Source of the DNA: Dyella lutea | GTDB taxonomy: Bacteria > Pseudomonadota > Gammaproteobacteria > Xanthomonadales > Rhodanobacteraceae | Direction of reading: 5' to 3' | Assembly (NCBI RefSeq): GCF_024158035.1 | Contig: NZ_JAMZEK010000003.1 | Span: forward strand, 434,001 to 498,000 | Length of the DNA stretch: 64,000 bases | Part shown: in pieces, positions 1 to 6,491 of the stretch | Numbering within the stretch: position 1 is the stretch's first letter | Layout of the letters: every line of letters begins with the position of its first letter | Made by a program: the position numbers and the translations under genes | The notes under the pieces: model-generated | Told to the model about the DNA's origin: nothing | Databases searched by the model: none | What the model saw: the letters and a program-made list of their open reading frames with translations, nothing else

Positions 1-534
1 GCGACTGATGATCTCACCAGCAAGACGAACAAAATTCATCGCAGCGTCGTACGTCGGCTGGAACGATTCAACGTGTACGGCTTGATTCCGGAGAAACCGC
101 ATTTGGTTGAGCATCGCCACGTCTTCTGGGGTGGCAGCCCCTCGCTCGCCAAGGAACCGCAGCACCTCTCGTGTAGAGCTCACGTCGCGGTCTCTCAAGG
201 AAGGGTCTTTTGCCTGCAGTGTTCGAATCAATGCGTTTTCAGTTTGGCGCCAGGCTTCCATGATGGCTGACCGTGGATTGACCTGCGCCAGCCGCTCCAC
301 CTCTTCCTGCCAAGAGGGCTTTGTCGGTGGCTGGCTGGAAGTGGTGGCATCAGCGGAGGTACGCAACTCGCGAACTTCCCGCTCGAATTCTGCTTCAAGA
401 GGGCCGGCCTTGACGCGACGCACAAATGGCAAGAGGGAGGTGATCTGTCGTTTAAGCACAAGAGCCAGAACCACTGACGCGAGAGGCCACGCTAGTGATT
501 CGATGAGCTTGCTGATAAATGTGAGGAGATCCAA
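1..534 (-). CDS. Integron cassette gene: small membrane-anchored protein of unknown function (C-terminus outside window)
   Basis: An uninterrupted minus-strand frame of 178 codons runs off the left edge. No ATG is available near its beginning, so I place the start at a TTG at 532-534; a second in-frame TTG lies at 562-564. Residues about 15-28 form one membrane segment, followed by basic residues (KRQ) and a charged, glutamate-rich soluble part. Late in the visible sequence there is an RNQAVH motif of the R-N-x3-H kind seen in HEPN and DUF4145-like proteins. It is the last visible gene of an integron cassette array, in the same direction as the other cassette genes. I do not recognise a specific function. 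That it is coding rests on the open frame and typical membrane-anchor layout; the start is uncertain. Confidence 0.6.
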   Translation of the reverse strand, partial: MDLLTFISKLIESLAWPLASVVLALVLKRQITSLLPFVRRVKAGPLEAEFEREVRELRTSADATTSSQPPTKPSWQEEVERLAQVNPRSAIMEAWRQTENALIRTLQAKDPSLRDRDVSSTREVLRFLGERGAATPEDVAMLNQMRFLRNQAVHVESFQPTYDAAMNFVRLAGEIISR

Positions 535-611
535 CGGTATCTTCCGTATGCGGTCTAAGCCCAAAAGTAAGTGGTGTGCGGCTCTTCGTGCTGCTTGACG
601 AATTGTTAAGA
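529..611 (-). repeat. Possible diverged attC site between two cassettes
   Basis: On the minus strand, TCTTAAC at 605-611 and GTTGGAT at 529-535 resemble the outer R'' and R' boxes of an attC (RYYYAAC and GTTRRRY), 83 bp end to end. The pair sits where an attC is expected, between the stop of the 606-1043 gene and the start of the partial gene. Unlike the next three sites, the internal stem is not obvious, so this is tentative. Confidence 0.3.
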
Positions 612-1043
612 CGAATACTGTTCAATGACGCCCTCCAGCCTTTGCCGAGCGAAGTAGGTGAGCTCATCTTTCCACTTCATCCGGCTTCCTTGCGTATTGC
701 ATTCGGGAACACCCCCAAATTTCTCGCGAAAAACTAGGAGCAAAGCCCGCTCAAGCTTCGCCCAGCTCTTTACGTTCTGTCGCGATTTGCACGTCACCGT
801 GTAGAACGCGAGCTCTTTGATACCGTGCAAGTCAAGCATCTCAAGTGCTTTGGCGGCTGCGCTTGCTGCCATTCGGTGGGCGCCATTCTTTGTCGTTCCT
901 ATGTACACAATGCTAGACCGACCGTACTGGTATTTCAGTGGCTTATTAGCCACTGCAACGTACACCAACTTCTCGGATTTGACCGCTGCGCGCGTGATTG
1001 TGACTGCGGCAGCGCTTGAAGATCGAATGGTCAAACGGGCCAT
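606..1043 (-). CDS. Integron cassette gene: GIY-YIG-like small protein
   Basis: A 145-residue protein. Residues about 26-60 contain LVYVAV, then SIVYIGTTKNGAHRM, which resembles the two conserved strands and following helix of the GIY-YIG nuclease fold, with VYV and VYIG standing for GIY and YIG. A lysine-rich region and a glutamate in KLERALL follow, where GIY-YIG enzymes carry a catalytic Glu, but I cannot confirm the active site. The gene is a cassette: an attC follows the stop of its upstream neighbour at 1059-1115 and a diverged site may follow its own stop. Its function could be DNA cleavage, but this is only a fold-level guess. Confidence 0.55.
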   Translation of the reverse strand: MARLTIRSSSAAAVTITRAAVKSEKLVYVAVANKPLKYQYGRSSIVYIGTTKNGAHRMAASAAAKALEMLDLHGIKELAFYTVTCKSRQNVKSWAKLERALLLVFREKFGGVPECNTQGSRMKWKDELTYFARQRLEGVIEQYSS

Positions 1044-1058
1044 GAGCTACCCTCTTTG

Positions 1059-1115
1059 GCGTAACGCTGGAATTGAGCGGGGGTGTGGCCGTCCGCCTCA
1101 AATAAGTTGTTAGGT
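1059..1115 (-). repeat. attC recombination site
   Basis: A 57-bp imperfect inverted repeat bounded by GCGTAAC and GTTAGGT, nearly identical to the sites at 1810-1866 and 2098-2153. Read on the minus strand it has the usual order: gene stop, R'' box, stem with L boxes, R' box, next gene. It marks the 3' end of the 1131-1790 cassette. Confidence 0.85.
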
Positions 1116-1130
1116 ATCAAGCTATCGACC

Positions 1131-1790
1131 TCAAGGAAGTGACTCCTGGGCAAACCGCTCAACATCGGCAATCATTGAGGACACGTCGGCGGCTGTGAAC
1201 TCACCTGTGCTCCCATGAGCGGCGCTGTTCCTAATGGCCGCCAGAGCAGTGATTCGCTTTTGCATGAGACTGTTATACTGGCCTGTCTTCGCCAGATCGG
1301 CGTTCATCTTGTCTAGCTTGCTGTGTGAAAGGCCGTGTGAGTCGCACAAGGTGCGCAGCGTTGTCTCCAAAACCACGCCTGCGACCACGGCCGCGGCGGA
1401 TATGTAACCTGACTTGTGAAGCTCTCTGGCCTGATCTAGCTCAGAATCCGCAATTTCGGCCTGAACGAGATTGCGGACTGAGACGAGATAACCGCCCTCA
1501 AAGTCCTCGCGCGCAGCAGTGAAAACGGCTCGGAGACTCTTGAGGTTTTCGTAGTTGCCAGAGAAAGAGCTGGGTTCTTCAGCCGCAACGAACGATTTGT
1601 AGTGCTCAGACTCCCGACCGCATGCATTGCCAATTAGGCTACGCGCTTTAACACACCAGTTGAGAAATTGCTCAGCATCGACCTGCTCGTAGCGCCCCGA
1701 ATACTCGCCGTGCTTGACCTGCATAGTCTTCGCGAGATCCGACAGCTGGTCAGAAAGCTCTGCAAAGCGCTTGAAGATGACCTTGACCAC
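1131..1790 (-). CDS. Integron cassette gene: HEPN/DUF4145-like protein
   Basis: A 219-residue soluble, mostly helical protein. The C-terminal half (about 120-215) has the pattern of HEPN-type helical bundles: a helix with AAAVVAGVVLETTLRTLC, a linker, then AIRNSAAHG. The RNSAAH matches the R-x4-6-H motif that is the RNase signature in many HEPN proteins. The N-terminal half (about 1-110) is not recognised. As a single cassette gene flanked by attC sites it has its own stop close to an attC and no partner gene. A phage-defence or toxin role is possible from the motif, but not shown. Confidence 0.6.
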   Translation of the reverse strand: MVKVIFKRFAELSDQLSDLAKTMQVKHGEYSGRYEQVDAEQFLNWCVKARSLIGNACGRESEHYKSFVAAEEPSSFSGNYENLKSLRAVFTAAREDFEGGYLVSVRNLVQAEIADSELDQARELHKSGYISAAAVVAGVVLETTLRTLCDSHGLSHSKLDKMNADLAKTGQYNSLMQKRITALAAIRNSAAHGSTGEFTAADVSSMIADVERFAQESLP

Positions 1791-1809
1791 CCGACGTTTC
1801 TCCCCTGAG

Positions 1810-1866
1810 GCCTAACGCTGGAATTGAGCGGCGGCAGAGCCGTCCGCCTCGAATGAATAGTTAGGT
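1810..1866 (-). repeat. attC recombination site
   Basis: A 57-bp site bounded by GCCTAAC and GTTAGGT, both exact matches to the RYYYAAC and GTTRRRY consensus boxes. The internal stem is built on GCGGCGG/CCGTCCGC. On the minus strand its R'' half closely resembles the well-known aadA-type attC. It follows the stop of the 1893-2081 gene. Confidence 0.9.
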
Positions 1867-1892
1867 CGCAGGCTCAGACGCAAGAGCATGAC

Positions 1893-2081
1893 TTAACCCC
1901 CTTTGTATCTTGCGGCCTCGCGCCAACTGCCCAGAGCTTGGCTCTCGGTGCGGCCTTTCACCTCGATGCGCTCACCCATATACGTGCCGACGGCGACCCA
2001 AACAGATTTGGATTTTTGGTACACCGTAAGCTGTTGAGGTTGATTCCAGACCTGGACTGTGTGCTCGCGTTCCATGACCAC
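1893..2081 (-). CDS. Integron cassette gene: small hypothetical protein
   Basis: A 62-residue protein rich in W, Q and V with a plausible beta-hairpin layout (VWVAVGTYMGERIEVKGR). A good AAGGAGGCAG-type ribosome site precedes the ATG. It fills the whole cassette between the attC sites at 1810-1866 and 2098-2153, which is the main reason to accept such a short gene. No family is recognised. Confidence 0.6.
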   Translation of the reverse strand: MVMEREHTVQVWNQPQQLTVYQKSKSVWVAVGTYMGERIEVKGRTESQALGSWREAARYKGG

Positions 2082-2097
2082 TGCCTCCTTCCGTATG

Positions 2098-2153
2098 GCT
2101 TAACGCTGGAATCAAACGGCAGAAGAGCCGTCTGCCTGAATCGCTGGTTAGGT
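2098..2153 (-). repeat. attC recombination site
   Basis: A 56-bp site bounded by GCTTAAC and GTTAGGT with the stem ACGGCAG...CGTCTGCC. It is the third near-identical copy in 1.1 kb and ends the 2157-2405 cassette. Confidence 0.9.
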
Positions 2154-2156
2154 GCC

Positions 2157-2405
2157 TTAGAGCTTTGGTCCACATTTGACCACGGCTTCTTCAGCGCCGT
2201 GAAGGTAGCTGCCGCTCGGGCCGCTGTCAGCAAACTGCCAGTGACTACCATCCCAGACCACATCTTCCTTAATTGCTTTGAGCCGGTTCTGGTGATAGCC
2301 AACACCTAGCGAGCCATCATTGTGGATATCGAGGACGAGGCCATCGACCCCGTTAGGGCCAACCCTAATCCATTCGCCTTTTCTGACTCGCGGGATGTTC
2401 ATCAT
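2157..2405 (-). CDS. Integron cassette gene: small hypothetical protein
   Basis: An 82-residue protein with a regular strand pattern (KGEWIRVGPNG, GLVLDIHNDGSLGVGYHQN, EDVVWDGSHWQF), suggesting a small SH3-like beta barrel. It begins about 4 bases after the recombination point GTTAGGT and ends just before the attC at 2098-2153, so it exactly fills one cassette. It appears to be the cassette nearest to where the integrase end of the array should lie. No specific family is recognised. Confidence 0.65.
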   Translation of the reverse strand: MMNIPRVRKGEWIRVGPNGVDGLVLDIHNDGSLGVGYHQNRLKAIKEDVVWDGSHWQFADSGPSGSYLHGAEEAVVKCGPKL

Positions 2406-2408
2406 GCG

Positions 2409-2446
2409 ACCTAACTACTGAATCGGCGGACCGGAGGGTCCGTTTA
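2409..2446 (-). repeat. Truncated attC or attI-like half site
   Basis: On the minus strand this ends in GTTAGGT directly before the first cassette gene and contains a short stem, GGACC-CTCC-GGTCC, but no convincing R'' box at its far end. It can be a degenerate attC, or the attI end of the lost integron platform. Confidence 0.5.
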
Positions 2447-2778
2447 TGCATATACGATCGCGCAGAGAAATCCTGACGCAACTCCTTGTTCTGAAGGGAG
2501 CTTATCGTTGCCGGGTCCGGCTAACAACCAAGCGTATGACCGGACGGGGAGCCGGGCTCGCGAACGTCCGCTTCGGGTCGATTTCTGACCGCCACCATTG
2601 ACCCGTGGCTGATGATGCCGATCGATGGGCCGGTCTGTGCCGATCGGTTGCGTGATACGCAGCAGCAACGTGGCGGTATCCGGCCCGGACCCGCCACCCT
2701 ACATCGATCTATCTCATCACCCGGCAGTCGCGCCGCGACGGCGCCGACCGCCAAATGGTCGCGACGCTGTCTCGCGCC
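2447..2778. other. Intergenic stretch without a gene where the integrase would be expected
   Basis: Cassette polarity puts the integron platform (attI and intI) at this end. No frame here resembles a tyrosine recombinase, and at 332 bp the space is far too short for one. The only pattern seen is GTTAGCC on the minus strand near 2520, a weak R'-like box. GC content rises from cassette-like to the level of the following operon. Confidence 0.6.
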
Positions 2779-4005
2779 TTACGGCTTGCCGGCGAACAGC
2801 TTCAGGTCCACCGCCGCGGCCATGGCGCGATAGCCCGCGCTGCTCGGATGCAGGTGGTCGCCGCTGTCGTAGGCGGCACGCATCTTCTTCGGCGCGGCCG
2901 GGTCGCGGACCGCCTTGTCGAAATCCACCACGCCGTCGAAGGCGCCGGAATGGCGGATCCATGCGTTCACCTGCTCGCGCGTCGTTTCACCCGCGGCGCT
3001 GTGGTACGGCCAGCCGTTGCCGCCGTAGGGAGTCAGGGTGGCGCCGTAGATCTTCACGTGCCGGGCATGCGCCCGTGCGATCAGCTGCTTCATGCCGTCG
3101 ATCAGCTGCTGCGCGTCGATCTTGTCCTTGGCTTCCCAGGCGTAGCCCGAGCCGCCGATGTCGTTGATGCCCTCGAGCAGGATCACCCAGCGCACGTTGG
3201 GCTTGTCCAATACGTCGCGATCGAAGCGCGCCAGTGCACTGGGTCCGTAACCGTCGTGCAGGATGCGGTTGCCGCCGATGCCAGCATCGGCCACGGCGAT
3301 GGACGACAGCTGCGGGGCGGCCTGCAGGCGCGCGGCCAGGTAATCGGGCCAGCGCTCGTTCGCGTCCTGCTTGGAACCCACGCCGTCGGTAATGGAATCG
3401 CCGAAGGCGACGAGCGTGTGGCGCGGAGCCGCGCCGGCCACCTCCACGTCGGTGAGGTAGAAGCGGCTACCGCTGACTTCCTCGCGCGGGAAATGCACGG
3501 CCGCGGTGGCATCGCCATGTTCGGTGACGTACGCGGTGGCCATGCCCGCACTATGGACGGTGGCGGGGTGGAAGGCCTTGTCGGCCGGCACGTAGATGCT
3601 CACCGCCAGCGGCTGCAACGGCTTCACAGTCATCTTCAGCGGATCGCTGAGCACGCTCTGGCCCTTGGCGATGGTGACGGTGGGCTTGCCGTCGAACAGC
3701 AGCACGTGGTCACTGCCGGGCACCGTTTCCGCCCCGCCGGCACTCAGCGCCACGTGCACCGGGCCCAGCGTGACCGGCACGCTGCCGAGCAGGTTGGACA
3801 GGCGCACGCGCAGCGCAGAGCCGCCGATGCTGGTGCGCACGACCTGGCGCACCGTCTGGGCGTCCAGCACCGGGCCGACGGTGTCCGGCGGCGCCGACCA
3901 TCCGTCCGCCCAGGCGCGCTGCGCACTGCCGTCGGCTGCCATGGCACCGCCCGCCAGCGCTGCGATGGCTCCGGCGAATACCCACTTCACTACCCGATGC
4001 TGCAT
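2779..4005 (-). CDS. Exported SGNH/GDSL-family hydrolase (probable acetyl esterase)
   Basis: 408 residues, with a signal peptide ending near AGGAMA. The SGNH blocks are in order: GDSITDG with Ser204, a Gly in GGNRIL, Asn in LEGINDIGG, and DHLH with Asp383 and His386 completing the triad. A beta-rich domain precedes the hydrolase domain (about 30-190). The start at 4005 is preferred to an upstream ATG because AGGAGG lies just before it and the signal peptide follows at once. It is the last gene of the xyloglucan operon, 47 bp after the GH31 gene. Xyloglucan is often acetylated, so deacetylation of imported oligosaccharides is the likely role. It does not look like the CE20 esterase of Xanthomonas, and its substrate is inferred from neighbours. 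Confidence 0.85.
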   Translation of the reverse strand: MQHRVVKWVFAGAIAALAGGAMAADGSAQRAWADGWSAPPDTVGPVLDAQTVRQVVRTSIGGSALRVRLSNLLGSVPVTLGPVHVALSAGGAETVPGSDHVLLFDGKPTVTIAKGQSVLSDPLKMTVKPLQPLAVSIYVPADKAFHPATVHSAGMATAYVTEHGDATAAVHFPREEVSGSRFYLTDVEVAGAAPRHTLVAFGDSITDGVGSKQDANERWPDYLAARLQAAPQLSSIAVADAGIGGNRILHDGYGPSALARFDRDVLDKPNVRWVILLEGINDIGGSGYAWEAKDKIDAQQLIDGMKQLIARAHARHVKIYGATLTPYGGNGWPYHSAAGETTREQVNAWIRHSGAFDGVVDFDKAVRDPAAPKKMRAAYDSGDHLHPSSAGYRAMAAAVDLKLFAGKP

Positions 4006-4052
4006 CTCGTTCCTCCTGCGTGGTTCTTGCCGATTGACCGGCGTATCGAGGG

Positions 4053-6491
4053 TCACTTCCCCTGTTTGCCCTTCACCTTGACCAGTCCGGCCACCTTGCC
4101 GTCGAACGCGGCATCGCCGCCGGTGGCATTGAGGACGCCTGCTGCGTTGTTCCAATGCAGCCGGGTGGTCGTGCCCTTCCCTGCCTCATACGCATACGAG
4201 GTGCCGTCGTCGTTGTAGAGCGCGAAGTCGCCGTCGCGGCCCGGATAGACGCGGATCTCGGCGATCGCCTGCTTCGATGCAGTCGACTGGATGTCCGAAC
4301 CCACCGGCACGATCGAGCCGGCGCGGACGAACACGGGAATCTGGTCGATCGGCGCCGCCACCTTGACCCAGCGTCCGCCGGCGAGCTTTTCGTTGGTCCA
4401 GAAGTTGTACCAATCGCTGCCGGCGGGCAGATAGACGCGCTTTTCCGTCTGGCCCTGGGTGGTGACCGGCGCCACCAGGAAGGCCGGGCCGAACATGTAC
4501 TGCGTGCCCAGGTCGGCGACGTTGGGATCGTTGGGGAAATCCATCCACAACGGCCGCATGAAGGGCTCGCCGGTGTCGTAGGTCTGCTTGGCCTGGCTGT
4601 AGATGTAGGGAATCAGGCGGTAACGGAGCTTGTCGTAGCTCGCCATGATCGCCTCGGCCTGGTGGCCGTAGGCCCAGATTTCCGTGTGCTTGCGCATGCC
4701 GTGCAGGCGCAGGGTGGGCAGGAAGGTGCCGTATTCGAACCAGCGCGTGAGCAGTTCCGGGTAGTCGTTGTTCTGCCCCACCGTGTCGCGTGCGTCGGAG
4801 GGGTCGAGCAGCGGCGCCCTGGTGGCGTGGGTGGTCTGCGGCAACCACTGCCAGCCGCCGATGTCGTTGCCCCAGTAGGCGATGCCCGAGGCGGTCATGT
4901 TGAGGCCGGTGGGGATCTGGCGCTGCAGGGCTTCCCAGCTCGGGTCGATATCCGAGGACCAGAACAGCGCGCCGGTCCGCTGCGACCCGAGGTAGGCCGC
5001 ACGGGCGAGGATCAGCACGCGCTGGTCCGGCTTCCAGACGCGCATGCCCTTGGCGACGCCTTCCACGTGCAGCAGCGGGTAGACGTTGTGGTAGCGGTCG
5101 CCGGAGCCGATCGAGAAGAAGTAGCCGTCCGGCACCAGGTCCGGCTCGGTCTCGTCCAGCCACGGATAGTCGAAGCCGTGCGACAGGACGTTGTCGCGCA
5201 CGTGGTACCAGTACCAGGTGCGCGCCGCCGGGTTGGTCGAATCGATCAGGGCGCCGGCGCGATCCGTACGGAACGGCAGGCCGTCGACCGTCTTGCCGTG
5301 CTTGTCCTTGAGGAAATAGCCCTTGGCGTCGAGCTCCTTGAAGTAGCGCCCGGCGCGTTCGAAGCGCGGCCAGATCGAGATGATCGACTTCATGCCCATG
5401 GCATGCAGCTGGCGGTTCATGCCGTCCGGGTCCGGGAACTCCGCCGGGTTGATGTCCAGCTGGCCCATGTGGGTCCAGTAGAACCAGTCGATCACCATCA
5501 CGTCGAGCGGGTAGCGCTTTTCGCGATAGGTGCGGGCGACGCGCAACACTTCGGCCTGACTGTCGTAACGCGCCTTGGACTGGATCAGGCCGAAGGCCGC
5601 CTTGGGCGGGATCGGCGTCTTGCCGGTGACCCGCGCATAGGCCGAATAGATCGCTTTCGGCGTGTTGCCGACGATCACGAAGAAACTGACGCGCTCGCCG
5701 ACCTTCGACTCGAAGCGGGTGCGGCCGTTGATGCCGGCGACGAAGTGCGTATCGGACGGGTTGTCCCAGATGATGCCGTAGCCCTTCGACGACACCATGA
5801 AGGGCACGCAGACGGTTTCGCCACTCGGTGCGTCGTACCACTGCTTGCAGTCGATGACGCGGCCGCGCAGGTCCAGCGGACCGAGGCTGCCCTGGTTCTG
5901 GCCCATGCCGTAATAGTGCTCGTCGGCAGGCGCTGCGAAGGTGGCGCCCACCTGGTAGGTGGCTTCGCCGTTCACCTCGTGCGGCGACATGTTCCAGTCG
6001 GTCATGTCGACGAGGGTTTCGCCGCGGGCGTTCTTTACCTGCAGCCGCACCGGCGGCAGGTCCGGCGCGAAATAGCGGTCCGTGATCCCCGGCACGTGCG
6101 GCGGCGGGGGCGCATCCACATGCAGGGTCAGCGCCGGGGAGGCGAAGGTGTCGCCGCTCCGGTCGTGGGTGTGGTGGAACGCCACGTCGTCGGCATGGGC
6201 GGTGATGATCCCGTAACCGGCCGGCTTCAGTACCTGCGCCTTGTCGGCGGCCAGGGTGACGTGGACGACGTTCGGGCCGTAGGCCTCGACGCTGACCCAG
6301 GCACCCTGCCGGTCGAGCGTGGCGATCGGCGCGCTCGCGGTGGCGGCTACCGCCGTGGCGCAGGGCAGAAGCAGGCCCAGCAAGGCCACACCCGCGGTCT
6401 GCGCGACACTTGCCCGGCATCGAACGGATACCGCGGCGCCCGGCCCGCGGTCGAGACCGCGTGGCAAGGAAGGCAGTCGCATGCGGCTCAT
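4053..6491 (-). CDS. GH31 alpha-xylosidase, periplasmic
   Basis: 812 residues with a long N-terminal export signal (hydrophobic core about 33-50). The N-terminal beta-sandwich is followed by the GH31 (beta/alpha)8 barrel. The nucleophile is Asp446 in WLDETEPD and the acid/base Asp514 in WSSDID, 68 residues apart as usual in the family. A C-terminal beta domain completes it. Family GH31 includes alpha-glucosidases and alpha-xylosidases; GH74, GH35 and GH3 neighbours and a TonB receptor point to removal of alpha-1,6-xylose from xyloglucan oligosaccharides. The ATG overlaps the GH3 stop as ATGA, so translation is coupled. Confidence 0.9.
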   Translation of the reverse strand: MSRMRLPSLPRGLDRGPGAAVSVRCRASVAQTAGVALLGLLLPCATAVAATASAPIATLDRQGAWVSVEAYGPNVVHVTLAADKAQVLKPAGYGIITAHADDVAFHHTHDRSGDTFASPALTLHVDAPPPPHVPGITDRYFAPDLPPVRLQVKNARGETLVDMTDWNMSPHEVNGEATYQVGATFAAPADEHYYGMGQNQGSLGPLDLRGRVIDCKQWYDAPSGETVCVPFMVSSKGYGIIWDNPSDTHFVAGINGRTRFESKVGERVSFFVIVGNTPKAIYSAYARVTGKTPIPPKAAFGLIQSKARYDSQAEVLRVARTYREKRYPLDVMVIDWFYWTHMGQLDINPAEFPDPDGMNRQLHAMGMKSIISIWPRFERAGRYFKELDAKGYFLKDKHGKTVDGLPFRTDRAGALIDSTNPAARTWYWYHVRDNVLSHGFDYPWLDETEPDLVPDGYFFSIGSGDRYHNVYPLLHVEGVAKGMRVWKPDQRVLILARAAYLGSQRTGALFWSSDIDPSWEALQRQIPTGLNMTASGIAYWGNDIGGWQWLPQTTHATRAPLLDPSDARDTVGQNNDYPELLTRWFEYGTFLPTLRLHGMRKHTEIWAYGHQAEAIMASYDKLRYRLIPYIYSQAKQTYDTGEPFMRPLWMDFPNDPNVADLGTQYMFGPAFLVAPVTTQGQTEKRVYLPAGSDWYNFWTNEKLAGGRWVKVAAPIDQIPVFVRAGSIVPVGSDIQSTASKQAIAEIRVYPGRDGDFALYNDDGTSYAYEAGKGTTTRLHWNNAAGVLNATGGDAAFDGKVAGLVKVKGKQGK

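Noticed and set aside
1059-2153. Short regularly spaced repeats as a CRISPR array
   Set aside because: The repeats are 56-57 bp imperfect hairpins with RYYYAAC/GTTRRRY ends and genes between them, which are attC sites; spacing is far too long and uneven for CRISPR.
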